Shown: positions 40,499 through 48,639 of the stretch, one piece after another
How positions within the stretch are numbered: position 1 is the stretch's first letter
Layout: every line of letters begins with the position of its first letter
DNA from: an uncultured Bacilli bacterium
GTDB taxonomy: Bacteria; Bacillota_I; Bacilli_A; RF39; UBA660
NCBI GenBank assembly: GCA_934162195.1
Contig: CAKPHO010000008.1
Span: 1-59,063, forward strand
DNA length: 59,063 nucleotides
Direction: 5' to 3'
Program-made: the position numbers and the translations under genes
Notes under the pieces: model-generated
What the model was told of the DNA's origin: nothing
The model's input: the letters and a program-made list of their open reading frames with translations, nothing else
Databases searched by the model: none

Positions 40499-41727
40499 TA
40501 TAAATTATTGCTAATTGGTAAAATAATTTCAACTTTAGTCCATTTATGATAAACAGAAGTATAAGTAATAGAACCATTATGTGCTTTTATTATTTCATAA
40601 GATAATGTTACACCTAATCCTGTTCCATCTTTCTTTGTAGTGTAGAATGGCTCTTTAATTTTTTTTAGATCTTCCTTTTTAATACCTTCTCCATTATCTT
40701 CAATCATAATATGTATTTTATTATTAATAATATCACAGTTAAGTTCAATATAACTATCATCTTTAACTTTAATAGCTTCAATACTATTTTTAATAATATT
40801 TACCAAAACTTGTTTTAATCTTTCATAATCTCCATCTAAATAAAGTTCCTCATCATAATCAATATTGCTTATAAAATTAATTTTTTTACTATTTACAAGT
40901 GGTCTACACTCTTCTTCTACGTCACTTAGTAACATATTAATATCTAAAATATCTTTATTTACTTTTAAGTGATTACAATCTAAAAAATCTTGAAGAAGAA
41001 TAAGCGTACGATTAATTTCCGATCTTATAATAGGAACATATTTCCTTGCATGATCTTTATTGTTAATATCAAACATATCTAAATATCCTTTACAAACTGC
41101 TATTGGATTTTTTATTTCATGTGTTATTTTAAAAAGAGATGTCTTTATTTGTTCTTCTTTTTTTAACTCTTTCATAGTCATTTCTAATTTAACTATTTCT
41201 TTTATTTTTTTTAATGAAAATAAACATATCAAATTAGTCAACAAGAAAACTATAAAACTAATAGTTATACTATTAATATTCATCGTTTTAAATGCGTCTA
41301 AATAATATTTAAGAATAAATAAACTAACCATTTGAACAATTAGAAAAATTATAACGTATAAATTAGAAGAATTAACTTTATATTTTATTAAAAAACAAAC
41401 AGCATATTCAAACATTATAAACATTAAAATATTATTGTTAAAATGGGAATATATAATTATCATATATATCGACAATAGTATAGCACTCATTTTCTTATCA
41501 TAATAATATGCCAATGCAATTGGAATATTTAAAAATAATAAACGAAGTAATATATTTTCAGGTCCAAATTTTAATACTAAATAAAATGAAGATAAAACAC
41601 AAAAATTAAGTATTATTGTTGTTGTATTTTTATCAAAAGCTTTTGTATATGCAAAGTATAAAAAGTATAAAAATAGTGGGAACAATATATAAATACAATT
41701 AAGAATAACGGTTTCTATATATTCCAT
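40495..41727 (-). CDS. Sporulation-type sensor histidine kinase
   Basis: The 410-residue product has about six transmembrane helices in the first 175 residues, then a HisKA domain (LFKITHEIKNPIAVCKGYLD, the phosphorylated His in HEIKN) and a HATPase domain with N-box (INIIKNSIEAIK), G1 (MIEDNGEGI) and TKKDGTGLGVTLSYEIIKAH. There is no receiver or partner regulator gene alongside, so it is an orphan. The membrane-plus-orphan layout recalls KinB, which feeds the sporulation phosphorelay. Upstream are tandem Spo0A-like boxes, a sign of feedback by the sporulation master regulator. The ribosome site is AGAGGTGAT. Confidence 0.85.
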   Translation of the reverse strand: MEYIETVILNCIYILFPLFLYFLYFAYTKAFDKNTTTIILNFCVLSSFYLVLKFGPENILLRLLFLNIPIALAYYYDKKMSAILLSIYMIIIYSHFNNNILMFIMFEYAVCFLIKYKVNSSNLYVIIFLIVQMVSLFILKYYLDAFKTMNINSITISFIVFLLTNLICLFSLKKIKEIVKLEMTMKELKKEEQIKTSLFKITHEIKNPIAVCKGYLDMFDINNKDHARKYVPIIRSEINRTLILLQDFLDCNHLKVNKDILDINMLLSDVEEECRPLVNSKKINFISNIDYDEELYLDGDYERLKQVLVNIIKNSIEAIKVKDDSYIELNCDIINNKIHIMIEDNGEGIKKEDLKKIKEPFYTTKKDGTGLGVTLSYEIIKAHNGSITYTSVYHKWTKVEIILPISNNLY

Positions 41728-41763
41728 TTAATCACCTCTTGACAATAATATACAATATTAGGG

Positions 41764-41780
41764 TGTCGTATATTGTCGAA
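41764..41780. promoter_or_regulatory. Tandem Spo0A-like boxes upstream of the kinase
   Basis: TGTCGTA (41764-41770) and TGTCGAA (41774-41780) lie head to tail with a 10-base period. TGTCGAA is the classic 0A box, and tandem boxes one helical turn apart are the arrangement of the abrB operator. They lie about 40 bases upstream of the kinase start and overlap its likely -35 (TCGACA on the minus strand). Confidence 0.6.
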
Positions 41781-41789
41781 AAAAGAAAA

Positions 41790-41812
41790 AAAGTGATAAA
41801 TTTTATCACTTT
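41790..41812 (-). terminator. Terminator of the EIIB-like gene
   Basis: AAAGTGATAAA (41790-41800) pairs with TTATCACTTT (41803-41812), followed on the minus strand by a T-rich run. It includes the stop codon. Confidence 0.8.
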
Positions 41813-42120
41813 AAGTCATCAATATATTTTTTTAACTGTTTAGCATCAGGTCCTAATATTATCTTTAATTGATTATCTATTTCGACAATACCCTGAGCTC
41901 CCATCTTTTGAATTGCTTCTTTATTAACTACGTCAATATTTTCTAATTTTACCATAAATCGTGATTTATTAAATTCATAATCTATAATATTTTTCTTTCC
42001 ACCAAGATAATCAACCAATTTATTAACTTCAATTTTATAATCTTTTCTTTTTGTTTTCGTAATTGAGAAAGCTATAATTAGCATAACAACGATTATTATT
42101 AAATATTTTATGTATTGCAT
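41806..42120 (-). CDS. Membrane-anchored PTS EIIB-like protein lacking the phospho-cysteine
   Basis: The 104-residue product starts at 42120 (MQYIKYLIIIVVML), spaced from AAGGTG; two upstream start codons sit inside that site. One transmembrane helix is followed by a domain like the glucose-family EIIB (VDYLGGKKNIIDYEFNKSRF, QKMGAQGIVEIDNQLKII, GPDAKQLKKYIDDLK). In working EIIB the active Cys sits before TRLR (xCxTRLR); here that segment is EFNKSRF with no Cys. Without it phosphate transfer is unlikely, so it may bind or sense a PTS partner. No PTS transporter gene is nearby. Confidence 0.7.
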   Translation of the reverse strand: MQYIKYLIIIVVMLIIAFSITKTKRKDYKIEVNKLVDYLGGKKNIIDYEFNKSRFMVKLENIDVVNKEAIQKMGAQGIVEIDNQLKIILGPDAKQLKKYIDDLK

Positions 42121-42220
42121 TTTCATCACCTTAATATATTATACTATAAATAAATATTTTTTAGCAATATTTAATTTATACATTTTAATATTATGTAAAT
42201 AATAAATACAGAGGTGATTT

Positions 42221-43351
42221 ATGAAAACTGATAAAATGTTCAAAATTGATTATGGATTAGTACTATCTATAATATGTTTTTTTATAATTAGTCTATTATC
42301 TATTGATAGTGCCCAAAAACTACTTCCAAGCTACTTACATACTTTAGTTATAAAACAGGCTATTTGGTATGTAATTGGATTTGTATTAGCTTTCTTTATC
42401 ATGTTCATTGGAAATAATTTTATTTACAAAAACATATGGTGGTTATATATTCTAGGTATTTTAACTTTAATTGGACTTCTTTTATTTGCTAAACCTATCC
42501 ATGAATCAAAATGTTGGTTTACTATTCCTGGTATTGGTGCTATACAACCAAGTGAATTTATGAAAATCATTCTAATAATAACTTTAGGCGTATTAATAAA
42601 TAAGTTTAATGAAAAATATCCAAATCCAACAGTGAAAGAAGAATTTCTTTTCCTTTTAAAAATAGGAATAGTAGTATTAATACCTAGCATTTTAACATTT
42701 CTTCAACCTGATACAGGAGTTGTTTTAATCTATATTTTAATAACCATTACAATGCTTTTTATAGCTGGTATAAGGTTACGATGGTTTGTTATTTTAGGTA
42801 TTATTATTGTCTTATTAGTTGGATCTGTTGTTGGAATATATTTTATTGACAATGATCTTTTTATTAAAATATTTGGAACAAGTTTTTTTCTTAGAATAGA
42901 TAGATTACTTGATTGGTCCAGTTCTAGTGGATATCAACTTGAAAATGGAATGGCCGCAATTGGATCTGGAGGTTTATTTGGATATGGTTTAAATCACACA
43001 CCAATTTATTTTCCTGAGCCACAAACTGATTTTATTTTTGCTGTGATTGCTAATAACTTAGGATTTGTTGGATCATTATTTTTATTAATGATAATCGCAT
43101 ATTTTGATATAAAATTAATAATATTAGCTAATAAAACCAATAATAAGACTAATAAATATATTATTGCTGGCATTGTAGGAATGTTATTATATCAACAAAT
43201 ACAAAATATCGGTATGACTTTAGGTTTAATTCCAATTACAGGAATAACATTACCTTTTATTAGTTATGGTGGTTCAAGTTTACTTAGTTATATGATTATG
43301 ATTGGAATTGTTTTTAATATTTCTAAAGAAACAATTGTTTATCAAAATTAA
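42221..43351 (+). CDS. SEDS family peptidoglycan polymerase (RodA/FtsW/SpoVE)
   Basis: A 376-residue protein with about ten transmembrane helices that polymerises glycan strands from lipid II with a class B PBP partner. Family signatures: IGAIQPSEFMKI, LQPDTGVVLIY, the catalytic-loop region YFPEPQTDFIFAVIANNLGF and the C-terminal TGITLPFISYGGSSLLSYM. I cannot tell RodA, FtsW and SpoVE apart; the absence of a partner PBP leaves it open. The ribosome site is GAGGTGATTT. It is divergent from the EIIB-like gene, and a terminator follows. Confidence 0.92.
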   Translation: MKTDKMFKIDYGLVLSIICFFIISLLSIDSAQKLLPSYLHTLVIKQAIWYVIGFVLAFFIMFIGNNFIYKNIWWLYILGILTLIGLLLFAKPIHESKCWFTIPGIGAIQPSEFMKIILIITLGVLINKFNEKYPNPTVKEEFLFLLKIGIVVLIPSILTFLQPDTGVVLIYILITITMLFIAGIRLRWFVILGIIIVLLVGSVVGIYFIDNDLFIKIFGTSFFLRIDRLLDWSSSSGYQLENGMAAIGSGGLFGYGLNHTPIYFPEPQTDFIFAVIANNLGFVGSLFLLMIIAYFDIKLIILANKTNNKTNKYIIAGIVGMLLYQQIQNIGMTLGLIPITGITLPFISYGGSSLLSYMIMIGIVFNISKETIVYQN

Positions 43352-43353
43352 AA

Positions 43354-43384
43354 TGCGCTGAAAATATCAGCACATTATTTTTTT
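43354..43384 (+). terminator. Terminator of the SEDS gene
   Basis: TGCGCTGA (43354-43361) pairs with TCAGCACA (43367-43374) apart from one mismatch, followed by a T-run. Confidence 0.75.
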
Positions 43385-44186
43385 AATTAATTCTTGGTAT
43401 TTTTTCTGATTGATTTTTTATATATTTTGATAAAATCGAAGCATCCGTTGTATTTACTCTTCCGTCTAAATTTAAATCACCCATAAGTTTTTGCATATTT
43501 GTCGGTATAACTAATTCACTCGCAATATCAAAAATAATTTCTGAATCTTCTTTATTTACTACTCCATCTAAATTTAAATCACCATAAATATATTTAGAGG
43601 TATCAATATTATAGGGAAGTGAATCTATTAATGGTTCATTAATTGTTTTATATTTTAAAACAGATAAATCATAAGCATCAACTATTCCATCAGCTGTAAC
43701 ATCTGCATTAGCCAAAGCCTCTTCAGATAAAGTAGAATTACCTTTTATATATTCTTTTAATACATTAAAATCAGTTGAATTTACATTACCATCCAGATTT
43801 ACATCACCATAAGTAACACATTTTGTTACAATTCTTATATTATATTTTTCAAATCTTAAATCAGGATCAAAAATATAATCAGCTTGAATATAAGTTTTAT
43901 TGGGATCTAGTTTACTGGCTTGATTTGTAATAGTTGTTTTTTCTAAGTATTCATTATCAATTAAAGTTTGTAAATTAAAGCACACAGAAGTATTTAATTT
44001 CTGTTGATATTTATCACTTAAATATTGATTAGCACTAGTTATTATTAACTGCTTTGTTGTTTCATTAATATCTCCTTTCGAACTATTAATATAGTTTATT
44101 ATGCTTGGAAAAACAACCAAAGATATAGCAGCTATTAAAACTAACACCGCTAATAATTCAACTAAAGTAAAACCACGTTTCTTCAT
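43383..44186 (-). CDS. Pilin-dockerin fusion protein
   Basis: The 267-residue product starts at 44186 (MKKRGFTLVELLAVLVLI) after ACTAGGTGATAGT, a full prepilin signal. After a helix, a Cys-containing region and a linker, the C-terminal half contains four dockerin-like Ca-binding loops: GDVNLDGNVNSTDFNVLKEY, ADVTADGIVDAYDLSVLKY, GDLNLDGVVNKEDSEIIFDI and GDLNLDGRVNTTDASILSKY. Dockerins bind cohesins in cellulosomes and in surface protein complexes. A pilin carrying a dockerin would dock cohesin-bearing enzymes or adhesins on the cell surface; this is inference, and no cohesin gene is in the window. It follows rpmF, after its terminator. Confidence 0.8.
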   Translation of the reverse strand: MKKRGFTLVELLAVLVLIAAISLVVFPSIINYINSSKGDINETTKQLIITSANQYLSDKYQQKLNTSVCFNLQTLIDNEYLEKTTITNQASKLDPNKTYIQADYIFDPDLRFEKYNIRIVTKCVTYGDVNLDGNVNSTDFNVLKEYIKGNSTLSEEALANADVTADGIVDAYDLSVLKYKTINEPLIDSLPYNIDTSKYIYGDLNLDGVVNKEDSEIIFDIASELVIPTNMQKLMGDLNLDGRVNTTDASILSKYIKNQSEKIPRIN

Positions 44187-44221
44187 ACTATCACCTAGTT
44201 TCATTATAACACATAAAATAA

Positions 44222-44246
44222 TAAAAAAAAACAACTATTTAGCTGT
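44222..44246 (-). terminator. Terminator of DUF177-rpmF
   Basis: ACAACTA (44231-44237) pairs with TAGCTGT (44240-44246, one G-U pair), followed by nine T residues on the minus strand. Confidence 0.75.
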
Positions 44247-44426
44247 TTCTTCTTTTGACTTAATTACTTCTTTTCCCTTGTAAGTTCCACATTCAGTACA
44301 TACACGGTGTGGTCTTATTTCAGCTCCACATTTTGGACACTTAGTAGTTCCATTTTCACTAATTTTATAATGAGTTCTTCTCATTCTTCCACTTGTTTTA
44401 CTAACTCTTCTAAATGGTACAGCCAT
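44235..44426 (-). CDS. rpmF: 50S ribosomal protein L32
   Basis: A 63-residue zinc-ribbon ribosomal protein. MAVPFRRVSKTSGRMRRTH is canonical, and the four Cys are intact (CPKCGAE and CTECGTYK), so this is the zinc-binding form. It follows the DUF177 gene by 15 bases, the conserved Bacillota pair. Confidence 0.97.
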   Translation of the reverse strand: MAVPFRRVSKTSGRMRRTHYKISENGTTKCPKCGAEIRPHRVCTECGTYKGKEVIKSKEETAK

Positions 44427-44441
44427 GATTCCACCTCTTTC

Positions 44442-44930
44442 TTATAACAAATCTTTTAATTTAGCAAGTTCTGGGTTAATTTCGCCATCATCTTCTTCAG
44501 TAATAACTTTCCAACCATTACCTTCTAAATTAGATAACTCCTCTTCAGCATCTTCACTAACAACTCTCATGGGAATTTCCATTAATATATTTTCCCATAT
44601 TATTGGTAAAATATCAAGTGTATTTTCATCTTTTTTTACACTTTTTTCGTTTTCTCCAACTAATTCATCAATATTTCCTTCAATTTTTATATCAAAAGGA
44701 TAATTAACTGGTTTTAAAGTAATAGCGCAGGGTAAGACTAAAGTTCCTCTAACATTGATATCTAAATATAATTCATCAATAGCATCTTTAGTTATTTCTC
44801 CTACTACTTTAACATCATTTAAACTAATTACATCAGTCCCTTTAAGTTCTTCTTTTGAGAAAGAATAACTTTCATCAATTGATATAAATTCATCTAAACC
44901 ATTTTTTAATCTTAATAAATTATATTCCAT
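44442..44930 (-). CDS. DUF177 family protein (YceD/YlbN)
   Basis: A 162-residue protein of the YceD/DUF177 family, linked to 23S rRNA accumulation. The strand RGTLVLPCAITLKPVNYPF and the family-type end (GEINPELAKLKDLL) fit. The start is the ATG at 44930 after GTTGGTGAT. It is encoded with rpmF and divergent from tmcAL, as in Bacillus (ylbM divergent from ylbN-rpmF). Confidence 0.88.
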   Translation of the reverse strand: MEYNLLRLKNGLDEFISIDESYSFSKEELKGTDVISLNDVKVVGEITKDAIDELYLDINVRGTLVLPCAITLKPVNYPFDIKIEGNIDELVGENEKSVKKDENTLDILPIIWENILMEIPMRVVSEDAEEELSNLEGNGWKVITEEDDGEINPELAKLKDLL

Positions 44931-45023
44931 ATAATCACCAACAAGAATCATTATACATAACTTTATTTTAAAAAGCAAGTTTTATATTTTTTTAAAGTGT
45001 GTTATTATATTGATGGTGATTTT

Positions 45024-46154
45024 ATGAAAAGCGTTGGAATAATTTGTGAATATAACCCATTTCATAATGGGCACTTATATCATATTAATAAAGTCAAAGA
45101 AATGTTTCCAGATCATACAGTTATTCTTGTTTTAAGTTCTAGCTTTACAGAACGTGGTGAAATAAGTATTATAAATAAATTTGATAAAACTAAAATCGCA
45201 CTCAACTATGGCGTAGATTTAGTTATTGAGCTTCCGTTTGTTTTCTCTACTCAATCTGCAGATATATTTGCAAAAGGATGTCTTTCTTTACTTAATTATC
45301 TAAATTGCGAATACCTTGTTTTTGGCAGTGAAACAAACGATATCGATACTTTAAAAGAACTTGCTAAAATTCAATTAAAAAGTAAAAAATATGACAAGTT
45401 AGTAAAAAAATATATGGATGATGGTGTTAATTACCCTACTGCTATGAATAAAGCTCTAATAGATTTAGGAGGAAAAAGTATTAACAATCCAAATGACTTG
45501 TTGGGTCTTAGTTATATTAAAGAAATAATTAAAAATAAATATAATATTACTCCAGTAAGTATTAAAAGAACAAATGACTATCATAGCTTAAAAGCGAATA
45601 ACAAAATTATTAGTGCTAGCGCTATAAGAAGTTTAATTAAAAATAAAAAAAGATTTAAAAAATATGTTCCAAGTCTTTCATATAAATATATAAATAAAAA
45701 AAATTTTGATACTAAATTATTTGAATTATTAAAGTATAAAATTACTAGTGATAAAAACTTATCTTTATATCAAACGGTTGATGAGGGAATAGAAAATCGT
45801 ATAATAAAATATATAAATAGTGTTACTACATTAGAGGAATTAATTTCTAAAATTAAGACAAAAAGATATACTTATAATAAAATATCAAGAATGTTGATTC
45901 ATATACTTTGCAACTTTACAAAAGAGGAAGCAGATAAGTTTAAGGAAATAACTTATATCAGAGTTTTAGGTTTTAATGACAAAGGCAAAAATTACTTAAA
46001 TATAATCAAGAAAAACTCAGAAATCCCTATTATAACTAATCCTAAAAATTCAAACGATGAAATGTTAAAACTAGAACATCGTGTAACAGATATATATAAC
46101 ATAATTACTGATAATAATATAAATGATCAATTAGAAAAGCCTATAATAAATTAA
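45024..46154 (+). CDS. tmcAL: tRNA(Met) cytidine acetate ligase (TmcAL)
   Basis: Forms N4-acetylcytidine at position 34 of elongator tRNA-Met from acetate and ATP. The N-terminal nucleotidyltransferase block KSVGIICEYNPFHNGHLYHI and the LVLSSSFTERGEISIINKFD segment are diagnostic. The start at 45024 (MKSVGIICE) follows GATGGTGATTTT. The length of 376 residues is normal (about 400). It converges on the prepilin gene at 46175-47215. Confidence 0.95.
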   Translation: MKSVGIICEYNPFHNGHLYHINKVKEMFPDHTVILVLSSSFTERGEISIINKFDKTKIALNYGVDLVIELPFVFSTQSADIFAKGCLSLLNYLNCEYLVFGSETNDIDTLKELAKIQLKSKKYDKLVKKYMDDGVNYPTAMNKALIDLGGKSINNPNDLLGLSYIKEIIKNKYNITPVSIKRTNDYHSLKANNKIISASAIRSLIKNKKRFKKYVPSLSYKYINKKNFDTKLFELLKYKITSDKNLSLYQTVDEGIENRIIKYINSVTTLEELISKIKTKRYTYNKISRMLIHILCNFTKEEADKFKEITYIRVLGFNDKGKNYLNIIKKNSEIPIITNPKNSNDEMLKLEHRVTDIYNIITDNNINDQLEKPIIN

Positions 46155-46168
46155 TATTATAGACTTTT
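46136..46168. terminator. Convergent terminator between tmcAL and the prepilin gene
   Basis: CTATAAT (46141-46147) pairs with ATTATAG (46156-46162), flanked by A and T runs giving tails on both strands. Confidence 0.65.
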
Positions 46169-46174
46169 TATTTT

Positions 46175-47215
46175 TTACCTTAATTGTGATTTTGAAAGTG
46201 TAATTACTGGGCGAATGCCAAAATTGCTCGAATTACTTATTTCAACAAGATTATTAATAGCACCATCACAATCAAAAGCAGTAGCAGATCCATCAATACT
46301 ACTAGAGTCTGATGTCCAATAACCATATACGCCTTGAACTTGATGTTTCACATAACCTCCTGCGCCTAAATAGTCAACCCTCCAGTCTCCAACTTCAATT
46401 GAAATTTTTTTATTCATTTGACTTACATTTGGTAATGTAATTTGCGATGATACTAACTTTGTCCATGATTCTGTAGATTCTTTTAACTTAATTTCAGCAG
46501 TAAGTGGTCCTTTTTTATTATCCCAACTATCATTTGTTTTACATAATATTTCATCTCCGCACCACGCAGTTAACCCTTTGTCAGATGGAATATTGTCAGA
46601 TGTTATAGCTTTTCCATTTGAATCTACATTTGCGTACATTAGCAATGATACATTATCTCCGTTTGTTTCTAAAACAAAAAATGTTTTCGCATCATTATCT
46701 CCTAACTCACAAGTGTATTCATCACCATTACTAAAACTTCCATTTGGTACATTCCCGGTTGTAGCAGTCGTTACTGCTTTACATAATACTTCTACTGTTG
46801 TATTTCCTTTCTCTATTGCCTCATATTTCTTGTTTGTTTGATTGTATGAAACTTCATAAGATCCTATTGTCATCTTAGAATCTGTTGTTACTTGTCCATT
46901 TCTTATTGTTATTGTTCCACTTGTTGGTTTATTTCCACTCATTTCTATTGTTAATGGTTCTTTTAGTCCATTTCCTTCTAGATTTCCTTTTTCATTTATT
47001 GTATATGTTCCATCTGAAACACCATCACTATCTAATCTTGATGTTGCTACTGCTGTTTCTACAGCTTCAATATAATTATCTGCACTTCTCTCTGCGGCTC
47101 CTTTTTGTGATTTTTTTATTGTATTCATTACTATTGGTGTTGCTATTAATGCGATTATTGCTAGCACTACTATTACCGCTAGTAATTCGATTAAAGTAAA
47201 TCCTCTTTTTTTCAT
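46175..47215 (-). CDS. Prepilin-like protein with a C-terminal GxRPVxxL domain
   Basis: The 346-residue product opens MKKRGFTLIELLAVIVVL, and its first 60 residues match the other two prepilins, here almost codon for codon with that at 1-265. The body has the same order of blocks as the 39488-40441 product: FFVLETNGDNVSLLMYANVD, then GLTAWCGDE, and a C terminus GVYGYWTSDSSS ... NFGIRPVITLSKSQLR. The middle and C terminus differ strongly in sequence between copies. The ribosome site is GGGAGGTAAG, and a TATAAT -10 at 47247-47252 has no good -35. Confidence 0.85.
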   Translation of the reverse strand: MKKRGFTLIELLAVIVVLAIIALIATPIVMNTIKKSQKGAAERSADNYIEAVETAVATSRLDSDGVSDGTYTINEKGNLEGNGLKEPLTIEMSGNKPTSGTITIRNGQVTTDSKMTIGSYEVSYNQTNKKYEAIEKGNTTVEVLCKAVTTATTGNVPNGSFSNGDEYTCELGDNDAKTFFVLETNGDNVSLLMYANVDSNGKAITSDNIPSDKGLTAWCGDEILCKTNDSWDNKKGPLTAEIKLKESTESWTKLVSSQITLPNVSQMNKKISIEVGDWRVDYLGAGGYVKHQVQGVYGYWTSDSSSIDGSATAFDCDGAINNLVEISNSSNFGIRPVITLSKSQLR

Positions 47216-47360
47216 CTTTCTTACCTCCCTTATGATTTACATTTTAATTATACCCTTTTTTGTTTATTATAAACATAGAGTCATAATACAACTTTTATTT
47301 TCATTATTACACTTATAATACCATTCCTTTCTATTTTATATGTTTCATAAAGGTACAATA

Positions 47361-47410
47361 AAAACACAAAGAAATCTAGACTATTAAAAAGTCTAGAAAC
47401 TTTGTGTTTT
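47361..47410 (-). terminator. Long two-part hairpin terminator
   Basis: AAAACACAAAG (47361-47371) and TCTAGACT (47375-47382) pair with AGTCTAGA (47390-47397) and CTTTGTGTTTT (47400-47410). T residues follow on the minus strand. It ends the mini unit and possibly gpr read-through. Confidence 0.9.
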
Positions 47411-47436
47411 CTTTATCTTTTATTATTATAGTATGA

Positions 47437-47496
47437 TTAAATAACCCCCCCCCAGATTAGGTTTTGAGCTAAGTTTATTTTTACATCTTTAACCAT
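47437..47496 (-). CDS. Possible 19-residue peptide with a nine-G tract
   Basis: Between the prepilin gene and gpr, ATG at 47496 follows AAAGGTAGTGATAGT, a strong ribosome site for this genome, and encodes MVKDVKINLAQNLIWGGVI, then TAA. The codons for Trp-Gly-Gly-Val lie in nine consecutive G residues (47445-47453), so slippage by one base would change the C terminus. The unit has its own consensus promoter (47521-47550) and terminator (47361-47410), giving a transcript of about 160 bases. The product is not recognised; the RNA itself may be the functional product. Confidence 0.4.
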   Translation of the reverse strand: MVKDVKINLAQNLIWGGVI

Positions 47497-47520
47497 ACTA
47501 TCACTACCTTTACTGTTTCT

Positions 47521-47550
47521 ATTATACAGTTTTAGATTAATTATTGTCAA
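47521..47550 (-). promoter_or_regulatory. Consensus SigA promoter of the mini unit, inside the gpr 3' end
   Basis: TTGACA (47545-47550), 18 bases, TATAAT (47521-47526) on the minus strand. The -10 is followed by GAAACAG, as at the prepilin promoter at 40469-40498. Confidence 0.75.
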
Positions 47551-48574
47551 TAGTGATACTATGTAAAGCTTTATTTATACCATTACCAATCACATAGGCT
47601 AATTTATCAACTAAAAAATCTATTTCCTTAGGCGTTACCATTAAATTATAACCTATGGGTGTTAATACTTCAAAAATTAATTGCTTAACTTCTTCTTCAT
47701 TTAAGAGACCTACTAAACCAAGTAAATTGTTTTTATCTTTATCATCTACTTTAACATTTTTTTTTAAATAGTTAGGAGTTGAAACCATCAACCTATTACT
47801 TGGATTATCTACATTTTCTTTTGTATAAGAAAAATGTTTGTACATATAATTTATTGTATCACTTACAATTGTCACCGCATCAACAGTTGTTGGAACACCA
47901 ATAGCAATAACAGGAATTCCTAAAATATCCTTACTTATCTCTTTTCTGCTATTTCCCACTCCGCTTCCAGGATGTATCCCTGTATCAGTCATTTGAATAG
48001 TTTTATTTACTCTTTCGATTGAACCACTGGCAAGAGCATCTACTACTAAAATAAAATTAGGTTTTAATTTTTCTACAATACTTAAAATAATGTCACTTGT
48101 TTCTATTCCCGTTGTTCCCATAACCCCAGGATTGATTGCACTTACTCTTCTAAAACCATCACTCAATTCGTTAAGTTCAAATAAATGATTTGTTACTAAG
48201 ATATTATTAATTGAAAGTGGTCCTAAAGAATCTGGGGTAGAAGAAGAGTTCCCAAGGCCAATAACAAGACAACTATCATCTTCTTTAATTTGACAATCAT
48301 TTAACATTCTTTTTAATTCCTCGGAAAAAATATCTAATACTTTTTTACGATTATTAGAGTCTGTTACATCTACAAACTCAATTGTAATATATTTTCCTAC
48401 TTTTTTATTTATTTTTTTGCTACCAATTTCATTTACTTTTACAGTCGTAACTTTAATGTTATTTACATTTTTTACGTTTTTATCTATCCCATCAATAATC
48501 GAAGAACTATCTATTGACTCAATAGCTAAATCAGTACGAAGTTCATATTTTGATAAATCAACCTCTTTATTCAC
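47537..48574 (-). CDS. gpr: Germination protease GPR
   Basis: The aspartic endopeptidase that degrades small acid-soluble spore proteins when spores germinate. Signatures: the autoprocessing region YELRTDLAIE, VIGLGNSSSTPDSLGPL, ILVVDALASGSIERVNKTIQ and DTGIHPGSGVGNSRKEIS. The start is the GTG at 48574, eight bases after GGTGATT; longer frames start within or before the ribosome site. Length 345 is near the family norm (about 370). It is adjacent to and divergent from rpsT, with a forespore-sigma-like promoter between them. Confidence 0.95.
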   Translation of the reverse strand: MNKEVDLSKYELRTDLAIESIDSSSIIDGIDKNVKNVNNIKVTTVKVNEIGSKKINKKVGKYITIEFVDVTDSNNRKKVLDIFSEELKRMLNDCQIKEDDSCLVIGLGNSSSTPDSLGPLSINNILVTNHLFELNELSDGFRRVSAINPGVMGTTGIETSDIILSIVEKLKPNFILVVDALASGSIERVNKTIQMTDTGIHPGSGVGNSRKEISKDILGIPVIAIGVPTTVDAVTIVSDTINYMYKHFSYTKENVDNPSNRLMVSTPNYLKKNVKVDDKDKNNLLGLVGLLNEEEVKQLIFEVLTPIGYNLMVTPKEIDFLVDKLAYVIGNGINKALHSITIDNN

Positions 48575-48610
48575 AATAATCACCATTTTTATTATAAACA
48601 AAAGCTTAAA

Positions 48611-48639
48611 TATTATGATAATTTAATAAAATCATTGCA
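48611..48639 (-). promoter_or_regulatory. Forespore (SigF/SigG-like) promoter of gpr
   Basis: On the minus strand TGCAAT (48634-48639), 16 bases, CATAATA (48611-48617). CATAATA matches the SigF/SigG -10 (CATACTA) except one base, and gpr is forespore-expressed in Bacillus. The -35 region overlaps the rpsT promoter on the other strand. Confidence 0.4.

Noticed and set aside
39488..47215. Diversity-generating retroelement behind the variable prepilin C termini
   Set aside because: No reverse transcriptase, template repeat or adenine-specific variation is visible in the window.
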